In this document: piece by piece, positions 6,512-12,958 of the stretch
Position numbering within the stretch: the stretch's first letter is position 1
Layout of the letters: each line of letters begins with the position of its first letter
Assembly: GCA_002387325.1 (NCBI GenBank)
Contig: DGIN01000099.1
Location: 1 to 16,781, forward strand
Origin: Bacteroidales bacterium UBA4621
GTDB taxonomy: Bacteria > Bacteroidota > Bacteroidia > Bacteroidales > Paludibacteraceae
Length of the DNA stretch: 16,781 bases
Reading direction: 5' to 3'
Notes under the pieces: generated by a model
What the model was told of the DNA's origin: nothing
Database searches by the model: none
The model's input: the letters and a program-made list of their open reading frames with translations, nothing else
Made by a program: the position numbers and the translations under genes

Positions 6512-8581
6512 ATGTATCGCAGACGAACCTATATATATATGGTGTTGGCACTCCTCATCGGAGTACTCTCGTCGTGTAGTATTAAGACGCGCGTCAAGCG
6601 GGCAGACAAGAAATACGCCATCGGCGAGTATTACGATGCCGCCGATCTCTACAAGCAATGCTACAGGCATATCTCTCCTAAAAAAGAGCGTACTTTGCGT
6701 GCACACGTGGCATTCTATCAGGGCGAATGTTACCGTATCCTGAATAATCCCAAAGCAACCAACGCCTATAGAAACGCCATTCGCAACCGATACCAGGACT
6801 CTATCGTCTATCTGCGTTATGCACAAGTCCTTCAATACCAGGGCAAATACCGTGAAGCTGACAAAAACTACCTCATCTATCTCGAAGCACACCCCGCTGA
6901 CTATCAGGCACAGGCAGGGCATTATGCCTGCGGAAAAGTGGACGGATGGCGCAAACAGCCGAGCCGCTACAAAGTGTCCCTTGCCAAAGAGTTCAACGCC
7001 AAGCGCAGCAGCAGTTTTGCACCTGCCTTTGTCGGTGAAGATGCTGACGCTCTGATGTTTACAAGCAACAGGCAAGAGGGGAAAAGCAGCGGAAAAAAGA
7101 AACTGCAACGACCCAGTCCCGTAACCGGTGCGCAGACTTTCCGCATCTATTCTGCCCGCAAAAACGCTGCAGGACAATGGGAAGACATCGCGCTCGCCGA
7201 GGGATTATATGAGGAGCAGGCTGAACAGGAGCAGGACAACGACTCTACAGGCGGCAAATCGGCAGGCACGGCAGAAATGGGCGTATGCTGTTTCTCCGCA
7301 GACGGACGCACAATGTTTTTCACCTACTCCAAACCCGTCAACGGGCAGGACCTCGGAGCAAAAATATACACCTCATCGCGTGCCGGCGGCGAATGGGGCG
7401 AACCGCAGGAAGTGAAACTTTTCAAAGACAGCACTGTCACGGTCGGACACCCCTCGCTGTGCCCTACGGGCGACACACTCTATTTCGTCTCCGATGCACC
7501 GGGCGGCTTCGGCGGCAAAGACCTTTATATGGCGGAATTAAACGGATCCGACTGGGTGAATGTGCAGAATATGGGGGCTTCTGTCAATACACCCGGCGAT
7601 GAGATGTACCCCTGTATGCACCCCGACGGAACCCTCTATTTCGCCTCCAACGGACATCCCGGATACGGAGGATTGGATATATTCAAAGCCGAGCGGGACA
7701 CCGCTATGCATAGCGACTCCATAGTATGGACAATCTACAATATGGGCGCACCCTTCAACTCCAACAGCGATGATTTCGGCATCACTTTTGAGGGCAATTC
7801 GCAAAACGGCTTCTTCTCCTCCAACCGCGGGCAGAAAAAGGGACTCGACCAAATCTATCGGTTTGTCCTCCCCGAAATGGTGTTCCTTGTCAGCGGCTTG
7901 GTTACGGACAACCAGGGAGACCCCGTCTCCGATGCGGCATTGCGTCTGGTAGGCGATGACGGCACCAACACCCGATTGCAAGTTCACCGCAATGGTACCT
8001 ACAAGATAAAAATCAAGAAAGATACACGCTATGTAATGCTGGCTACCGCCCGAGGCTACCTCAACGCACGCGAGAGTTTCAACACACTCAACCTGACCGA
8101 CAGCAAGACCTACGAGCAGAATTTCTCCCTTGCCCCTGTCAGCAAACCGGTTACGATGGACAATATATTCTATGAGTTCGGCAAATGGGATTTGACACCC
8201 GCCTCCGAGCAGGGCTTGCAGTCGCTGGTCAAACTGCTCAAAGACAACCCCAACATAACCATCGAACTCTCAGCGCACACCGATATGAAAGGCGACTCGG
8301 CTTTCAATGTCAATCTGTCCGAAAAGCGTGCACAGTCGGTATGCAACTACCTGATACAAAACGGCATTGAACCGGAACGCCTGACCCCCGTCGGTTATGG
8401 CAAACAGAAACCCGTGGTGGCTGACAAAGCCTTGCACGACAAATATCCCTTTATCCCGCAAGAGCAGACGCTGAACGAAACATTCATCCTCTCTCTCCCT
8501 GCCGACCAACAGGAGATCTGCAACCAGATCAACCGCCGCACCGAGTTCAAAGTCCTCCGAACAACCTACAAACTTTATTAG
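6512..8581 (+). CDS. porE: PorE-like OmpA-family lipoprotein (type IX secretion)
   Basis: A 689-aa protein with a lipoprotein signal (basic MYRRR, hydrophobic core, lipobox LSSC with Cys22). It then has TPR-like helices (about 30-145: AIGEYYDAADLYKQCY, KYREADKNYLIYLEAHP) and a PD40/WD40-like propeller (about 165-430). The propeller repeats include MFTSNRQEG, TLYFVSDAPGGFGGKDLY, TLYFASNGHPGYGGLDIF and GFFSSNRGQ. A carboxypeptidase-regulatory-like beta domain follows (about 455-535), then an OmpA-like peptidoglycan-binding domain (about 550-689, HTDMKGDSAFNVNLSEKRA, ending with NRRTEFKVL). This order is the one described for PorE of Porphyromonas gingivalis, an outer-membrane lipoprotein that anchors the type IX secretion machinery to peptidoglycan. 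Bacteroidota carry several proteins of similar architecture, so the symbol is probable, not certain. No other T9SS gene is nearby. The gene probably starts the run that includes thyA, folA and tex. Confidence 0.72.
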   Translation: MYRRRTYIYMVLALLIGVLSSCSIKTRVKRADKKYAIGEYYDAADLYKQCYRHISPKKERTLRAHVAFYQGECYRILNNPKATNAYRNAIRNRYQDSIVYLRYAQVLQYQGKYREADKNYLIYLEAHPADYQAQAGHYACGKVDGWRKQPSRYKVSLAKEFNAKRSSSFAPAFVGEDADALMFTSNRQEGKSSGKKKLQRPSPVTGAQTFRIYSARKNAAGQWEDIALAEGLYEEQAEQEQDNDSTGGKSAGTAEMGVCCFSADGRTMFFTYSKPVNGQDLGAKIYTSSRAGGEWGEPQEVKLFKDSTVTVGHPSLCPTGDTLYFVSDAPGGFGGKDLYMAELNGSDWVNVQNMGASVNTPGDEMYPCMHPDGTLYFASNGHPGYGGLDIFKAERDTAMHSDSIVWTIYNMGAPFNSNSDDFGITFEGNSQNGFFSSNRGQKKGLDQIYRFVLPEMVFLVSGLVTDNQGDPVSDAALRLVGDDGTNTRLQVHRNGTYKIKIKKDTRYVMLATARGYLNARESFNTLNLTDSKTYEQNFSLAPVSKPVTMDNIFYEFGKWDLTPASEQGLQSLVKLLKDNPNITIELSAHTDMKGDSAFNVNLSEKRAQSVCNYLIQNGIEPERLTPVGYGKQKPVVADKALHDKYPFIPQEQTLNETFILSLPADQQEICNQINRRTEFKVLRTTYKLY

Positions 8582-8608
8582 ACTTATTAGGCTTATTAGC
8601 CCTATTAG
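8573..8608 (+). repeat. nonamer tandem repeat at the porE-thyA junction, 4 units
   Basis: Four 9-bp units CTTTATTAG, ACTTATTAG, GCTTATTAG and CCCTATTAG. The first unit is the final Leu-Tyr-stop of the PorE-like gene. Because the unit is three codons long, every copy carries TAG in the same frame. It ends 16 nt before the thyA ATG. Confidence 0.9.
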
Positions 8609-8624
8609 TCCCATATTTACAATT

Positions 8625-9419
8625 ATGCAACAATACTTGGATTTATGTCGCCGTGTGCTCAACGAGGGAGTTGAGAAACACGACCGTACAGGTACAGGCA
8701 CCATCTCGGTGTTTGGTCACCAGATGCGTTTTAATCTCGAAGACGGTTTCCCGCTCCTGACCACAAAAAAACTACACCTCAAATCCATTATCTACGAACT
8801 GCTCTGGTTCCTGCAGGGCGACACCAATGTGCATTATTTGCAGGAACACGGCGTGCGTATATGGAACGAGTGGGCGGACGAGAACGGAGACCTCGGTCCT
8901 GTCTATGGGCACCAATGGCGCAGTTGGCCGGACTACAACGGCGGTACGATTGACCAGATATCCAACGTACTCAACCAGATAAAGACCAATCCCGACAGCC
9001 GCCGTATGATTGTGAGTGCATGGAATGTAGCCGAAGTGGATAAGATGGCACTGCCACCTTGTCATTTGCTGTTCCAATTCTATGTTGCCAACGGACGCTT
9101 GTCGCTCCAACTCTACCAGCGTTCCGCCGATATTTTTCTCGGCGTACCCTTCAATATCGCTTCCTATGCCCTTCTGCTGCAAATGATGGCGCAGGTTACG
9201 GGCTTGCGTGCAGGCGATTTTGTCCATACCTTGGGAGATGCACATATCTACCTCAACCACCTCGACCAGGTACACCTGCAACTCACACGCGAACCGCGTC
9301 CCCTACCCCGTATGATTATCAATCCCGAGGTAAAGGACCTGTTCGGTTTCCGGTACGAAGATTTCACCCTCGAGGGCTACGCCCCGCACCCCCACATCGC
9401 CGGTGTAGTCAGCGTATAA
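8625..9419 (+). CDS. thyA: thymidylate synthase
   Basis: A 264-aa protein, the same length as E. coli ThyA and alignable along its full length. It methylates dUMP to dTMP using 5,10-methylene-tetrahydrofolate, releasing dihydrofolate. Visible landmarks are the phosphate-binding loop HDRTGTGT (about 19-26), ELLWFLQGDTN (58-68), EWADENGDLGPVYGHQW (about 82-98), the catalytic cysteine in PPCHLLFQFYV (near 146), and the nucleotide-binding RSADIFLGVPFNIASY. All expected catalytic residues appear intact. The dihydrofolate it makes is recycled by the DHFR encoded next, with 119 nt of nonamer repeats between the two. It starts 43 nt after the PorE-like gene, with no promoter motif seen in the gap, so co-transcription from upstream is likely. 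Confidence 0.98.
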   Translation: MQQYLDLCRRVLNEGVEKHDRTGTGTISVFGHQMRFNLEDGFPLLTTKKLHLKSIIYELLWFLQGDTNVHYLQEHGVRIWNEWADENGDLGPVYGHQWRSWPDYNGGTIDQISNVLNQIKTNPDSRRMIVSAWNVAEVDKMALPPCHLLFQFYVANGRLSLQLYQRSADIFLGVPFNIASYALLLQMMAQVTGLRAGDFVHTLGDAHIYLNHLDQVHLQLTREPRPLPRMIINPEVKDLFGFRYEDFTLEGYAPHPHIAGVVSV

Positions 9420-9433
9420 TTTTTTTGCAATAT

Positions 9434-9514
9434 AGAGTGTCTATAGTATATAGAATGTCTATAATGTCTATAATGTCCAGAATGTCTACATTATATAGAT
9501 TATATAGAATACAA
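9434..9514 (+). repeat. degenerate nonamer tandem repeat between thyA and folA, about 9 units
   Basis: The thyA-folA spacer reads as consecutive 9-bp units from AGAGTGTCT (9434-9442) to AGAATACAA (9506-9514). The best conserved are AGAATGTCT, ATAATGTCT, ATAATGTCC and AGAATGTCT (9452-9487). Later units drift to AGATTATAT. The tract is very AT-rich, unlike the flanking genes. Confidence 0.85.
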
Positions 9515-9538
9515 CTATAAAAAACTCCCCCACAAACT

Positions 9539-10042
9539 ATGCTTTCCATCATCGCTGCCATCTCGGAGGAAAACGCCATCGGCAAACAGGGCAACCTGCT
9601 CTGCCATTTGCCAGACGACCTGCGCCATTTCAAGGAAATAACACTCGGTTCGTCAATTATTATGGGGTCTGCCACCTACCTCTCTCTGCCCAAACGCCCT
9701 CTGCCCAAGCGGCAAAACATCGTCATCACAAGCAAACAGGATGCCGTTTTTGAAGGTGCCGATGTGGCGCACTCGATAGAAGAAGCCCTGAATATGGTGC
9801 GCGAGGTGGAAGAAGCATTCGTAATCGGCGGTGGCAGTATCTACCGCCAGATGATGCCCTACGCCGACAAACTCTATATCACCCATATCCACCATAGTTG
9901 GGCGGATGCCGATACGTTCTTCCCCGAAATCCGTCCCGACGAATGGCTCTTGCAGACCGCCGAAGAACACCCAGCCGACAAGGACAACCCTTATATCTAC
10001 ACCTTTGCCGAATATGTGCGTATTCCCAAACAGGAAAACTAA
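9539..10042 (+). CDS. folA: dihydrofolate reductase (unusual cofactor-site residues)
   Basis: A 167-aa DHFR that reduces dihydrofolate to tetrahydrofolate with NADPH, restoring the cofactor consumed by the thymidylate synthase encoded just upstream. N-terminal IIAAISEENAIGK, catalytic Asp27 in HLPDDLRHFK, LPKRQNIVIT with the folate-contacting Arg58, and the FVIGGGSIY glycine loop are all present, so it should be active. By direct alignment with the E. coli enzyme, the normally conserved Trp22 is Cys22. The GRHT/GRKT cofactor loop reads GSAT: Ser44 and Ala45 replace the Arg and His/Lys that contact NADPH phosphates. Lys66 lies in the next phosphate-binding strand and might compensate. The start ATG is the only sensible one. 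tex follows 9 nt after the stop, so the two are co-transcribed. Confidence 0.95.
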   Translation: MLSIIAAISEENAIGKQGNLLCHLPDDLRHFKEITLGSSIIMGSATYLSLPKRPLPKRQNIVITSKQDAVFEGADVAHSIEEALNMVREVEEAFVIGGGSIYRQMMPYADKLYITHIHHSWADADTFFPEIRPDEWLLQTAEEHPADKDNPYIYTFAEYVRIPKQEN

Positions 10043-10051
10043 TCCATCACA

Positions 10052-12175
10052 ATGAATTTTGCACAACTCATATCGCCTGTTCTTTCCATCAGCGAAAAAC
10101 AGGTGGCTGCCACTATAGCCCTCCTTGACGAGAAAGCGACTATTCCCTTTATTGCCCGCTACCGCAAAGAGAAAACAGGTTCGCTTGACGAGGTGCAGAT
10201 AGGTGCCATACAATCCGAATACACCCGTCTGCAAGACCTCGCCGACCGCAAACAGACCATTCTCAATACTATTGAGGAACAGGGAAAACTGACACCGGAA
10301 CTGCGCCAACGCATAGAGACATCGTGGGACACTACCGAACTGGAGGACATCTATCTGCCCTACAAGCCTCACCGCAAAACACGTGCGGACATCGCCATAA
10401 AGCGCGGTCTGGAACCGTTGGCAAAGCAACTGATGGCGCAAAAGAACGGCGATGTACAGAGTCTGGCAAAGCCTTATATGAATAAGGAGGTGGGGTCTTC
10501 CGATGAAGCCTTGCAAGGTGCACGCGACATCATTGCCCAATGGATTGCCGAGGACGAGCGTGCCAGAAATGCCGTGCGCCGCGAATTCGGTTATACCGCC
10601 CTGCTGACTACCAAGGTGGTAAAAGCCCAAGCCGACGCACCCGAAGCGCAGAACTACAAAGACTATTTCGCCGTCAGCGAACCGCTCAAACGTATCTCCT
10701 CACACCGTCTGTTAGCCATACGCCGTGCCGAGAAAGAAGGGGTTATCCGTGTGGACATTTCGCCCGACTATGAGAAATGCCTCGACAAGTTGGCGCACCT
10801 GTTCCTTCATTCGCGCAACGATGCCGCTTATCAGGTCGAACTGGCAATGGAAGACAGTTACAAACGTCTGCTCAAGCCGTCTATCGAAACCGAGTACGCT
10901 GCCCTCTCCAAAGAAAAAGCCGACACCGAGGCGATACGTGTCTTTGCCGGCAACCTGCGCCAGTTGCTCCTTGACTCACCTCTCGGACAGAAGCGCGTAC
11001 TGGCACTCGACCCCGGTTTCCGCACAGGGTGCAAATTAGTGGTTCTCACCCCGCAGGGCGACCTGGTAATGCATAGTGTGGTGTACGTACACAAAGTGGA
11101 ATCAACCGATATTTTGGTACAACTCATTCAAAAACACCATATCGAAGCCATCGCCATCGGCAATGGTACGGCAAGCCGCGAAGCGGAGCAGATGACGCAA
11201 CTGGCTGTCAACCGACTGACTCAAGAGGAGCGTCCGCAAGTGTTCGTAGTAAGCGAGAACGGCGCATCGGTCTATTCGGCAAGCAAGTTAGCCCGTGAGG
11301 AATTCCCTGATGAAGATGTTACCGTGCGCGGAGCGGTGAGCATAGGACGCCGTCTGATGGACCCGCTGGCAGAATTAGTGAAGATTGACCCGAAATCCAT
11401 TGGCGTAGGGCAATACCAGCACGACGTGGACCAGACGCGCCTCAAAGAGAGCCTGCAACAGACGGTAGAGAGCGTGGTGAACCACGTGGGAGTGGATGTG
11501 AATACCGCCAGTCGCCACCTGCTGACCTATATCTCGGGTCTCGGACCTGCGTTGGCACAAAACATAGTAGATTACCGCACGGAACACGGGGCGTTCCCAA
11601 ACCGCAAAGCATTGCTACAAGTTCCCAAGATGGGTGCCAAGACTTTCGAGCAGGCAGCCGGTTTCCTGCGTGTAACGGACTCCGATACCCCGCTTGACAA
11701 CTCGGCGGTACATCCTGAGCGTTACCGCCTTGTGGAACAGATGGCGCACGACCTCGGCTGCACGGTAAGCGACCTGATGCACAATGCCGATTTGCGCAAA
11801 CAGATTAATTTGAACAAGTATGTATCTGCGGAGGTTGGTCTCCCTACCCTCACCGACATTCTCCACGAATTGGAAAAACCTTCGCGCGACCCGCGAACGG
11901 AGATAGAGGAGTTCCATTTCGACGAGTCGGTACATACTATCGACGACCTGCAAACGGGCATGGTGCTGCCGGGTGTTGTAACCAACATCTCCAATTTCGG
12001 GGCGTTTGTTGATTTGGGCATTCACAAAGACGGGCTCATACACATCTCCGAAATGGCAAACCGCCGCATTACCAATCCCGCTGATGTAGTCAGTCTCCAC
12101 CAGCACGTCCGTGTCCGCGTCATTGCTATCGACCACGCACGCAACCGCATTCAGTTGTCATTGAAACAGGTATAA
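10052..12175 (+). CDS. tex: Tex family RNA-binding transcription accessory protein
   Basis: A 707-aa protein, slightly shorter than typical Tex (about 730-780 aa) but with the full architecture. It has an N-terminal helical region (1-190, starting FAQLISPVLSISEKQV), helical linkers, and a YqgF/RNase H-like domain from about 315 (RVLALDPGFRTGCKLVVL, then the conserved VVSENGASVYSAS). A helix-hairpin-helix pair follows at about 488-540 (ISGLGPALAQNIVDYR and LLQVPKMGAKTFEQAAGFLR). The C-terminal S1 domain (about 635-707) contains GVVTNISNFGAFVDLGIHKDG and the strand DHARNRIQLSLK. Tex proteins bind nucleic acids through S1 and relate to eukaryotic Spt6; they affect transcription, and in pathogens toxin expression and stress survival. 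It follows folA by 9 nt and ends the plus-strand run. Confidence 0.96.
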   Translation: MNFAQLISPVLSISEKQVAATIALLDEKATIPFIARYRKEKTGSLDEVQIGAIQSEYTRLQDLADRKQTILNTIEEQGKLTPELRQRIETSWDTTELEDIYLPYKPHRKTRADIAIKRGLEPLAKQLMAQKNGDVQSLAKPYMNKEVGSSDEALQGARDIIAQWIAEDERARNAVRREFGYTALLTTKVVKAQADAPEAQNYKDYFAVSEPLKRISSHRLLAIRRAEKEGVIRVDISPDYEKCLDKLAHLFLHSRNDAAYQVELAMEDSYKRLLKPSIETEYAALSKEKADTEAIRVFAGNLRQLLLDSPLGQKRVLALDPGFRTGCKLVVLTPQGDLVMHSVVYVHKVESTDILVQLIQKHHIEAIAIGNGTASREAEQMTQLAVNRLTQEERPQVFVVSENGASVYSASKLAREEFPDEDVTVRGAVSIGRRLMDPLAELVKIDPKSIGVGQYQHDVDQTRLKESLQQTVESVVNHVGVDVNTASRHLLTYISGLGPALAQNIVDYRTEHGAFPNRKALLQVPKMGAKTFEQAAGFLRVTDSDTPLDNSAVHPERYRLVEQMAHDLGCTVSDLMHNADLRKQINLNKYVSAEVGLPTLTDILHELEKPSRDPRTEIEEFHFDESVHTIDDLQTGMVLPGVVTNISNFGAFVDLGIHKDGLIHISEMANRRITNPADVVSLHQHVRVRVIAIDHARNRIQLSLKQV

Positions 12176-12246
12176 ATTATTGCCTATCGACAAACACAAA
12201 GTATATCAAGGCTATATATTCTGTAAATAAAACGGCATAATTTTTG

Positions 12247-12270
12247 CTGCCACTTGGCAGATATGTGGCA
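12247..12270 (+). promoter_or_regulatory. overlapping inverted repeats at the start of the metal operon
   Basis: CTGCC (12247-12251) and GGCAG (12256-12260) form a perfect 5-bp stem with loop ACTT. TGCCAC (12249-12254) can instead pair with GTGGCA (12265-12270), a 6-bp stem that covers the ATG at 12263. The two pairings share bases and exclude each other. This could be an operator or a start-site switch; both are inference. Confidence 0.4.
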
Positions 12271-12424
12271 AAAAATACTCGTCATAGTGTTCGTTTTGTG
12301 CGCCATAGCGGGCGTATGTTGGTCGGTGTATAAGCAGCGGCATCAGCCTTGCGAGGGCGATGGAGGGTGTGAAGATTGCCCTTTGGTGGGAAAGTGCAAA
12401 AAGGAAAAACGGTTGAAACATTGA
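12263..12424 (+). CDS. small Cys-rich membrane protein (FeoB-associated-like)
   Basis: A 53-aa ORF starting at the ATG at 12263. Residues 3-23 are a single hydrophobic segment (QKILVIVFVLCAIAGVCWSV). A short Cys-rich tail follows, CEGDGGCEDCPLVGKCKKEKR, with cysteines at 30, 36, 39 and 45, plus Cys13 and Cys19 in the membrane span. The CxxCPLxxxCKK pattern resembles the FeoB-associated Cys-rich membrane proteins of Bacteroidota, which are small single-span proteins near iron and metal transporters. No feoB lies in this window, so it seems to serve the downstream HYCC-TonB-HMA genes, 28 nt away. The tail could bind a soft metal ion. An opposite-strand ORF over the same bases is unconvincing. 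Moderately confident because the composition and context fit so well. Confidence 0.68.
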   Translation: MWQKILVIVFVLCAIAGVCWSVYKQRHQPCEGDGGCEDCPLVGKCKKEKRLKH

Positions 12425-12452
12425 CTGGCGACAAACAACCGGTGATTGTAAG

Positions 12453-12887
12453 GTGAAACGGATTGCGGAATATATAGCGGCTGTAGTGTTTAGCGTGTTC
12501 TTCCTGTTCGGCGGGGCGGGCTTTACGCTGTCGCACTATTGCTGCAATGCGTGCAGGTCAATGCAACATACAACCTATAAGGCACCATCAGCAACCGACA
12601 GTCTCCGTTTTCCTGCGTCCGACAAGTGCAATCACACATTGTCAAAGCATTGCAAATGCTGTAAGACACAGCATTTCGCAGTGGATACCACCGAGACGGC
12701 ATCTGCCTTCTGCTTGCCGGACAAAGCCGAATATGATCTGTTCGCCTTGTGCTATCCACCTTGTGTCCACCTTACATCCACCTTATTTCTGCCCAATGAG
12801 GCGGGCAGGGTTTACCCGCCTCCGGTGGCATGGCTGCAGGATAATACAAGGGGGCTGTTGCAGCGGGTCTGCCGTTGGTTGGTTTAG
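12453..12887 (+). CDS. Cys-rich secreted or membrane protein with an HYCC motif
   Basis: A 144-aa protein with a GTG start (12453), the first possible start in this frame after the preceding gene. Residues 7-25 are hydrophobic, ending in a possible signal-peptide boundary near GFTLS. The conserved-looking motif HYCCNAC (29-34) follows, then KHCKCCKTQHF (66-75) and further cysteines at 59, 87, 100, 104 and 140, giving 11 in total. Similar short 'HYC' proteins occur beside metal-linked TonB receptors in Bacteroidota, though their function is not established to my knowledge. With so many cysteines and histidines in an exported protein, metal binding, handling of disulphides, or both are plausible. 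It sits between the small Cys-rich protein and the TonB receptor in a same-strand cluster. Opposite-strand and other-frame ORFs here are shadows. Confidence 0.75.
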   Translation: MKRIAEYIAAVVFSVFFLFGGAGFTLSHYCCNACRSMQHTTYKAPSATDSLRFPASDKCNHTLSKHCKCCKTQHFAVDTTETASAFCLPDKAEYDLFALCYPPCVHLTSTLFLPNEAGRVYPPPVAWLQDNTRGLLQRVCRWLV

Positions 12888-12958
12888 AGAATATAATTCT
12901 GTTTTCTGCGCTATGAAGAGTGCAGACGAATGGATATGTATAATTCTAAACAACTGTT

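Noticed and set aside
6332..7177. 281-aa minus-strand open frame over the start of the PorE-like gene
   Set aside because: Antisense to a lipoprotein signal and TPR region with clear homology; no motif of its own.
9653..10630. 325-aa minus-strand open frame across folA and tex
   Set aside because: It spans two certain plus-strand genes and their junction, with no recognisable domain.
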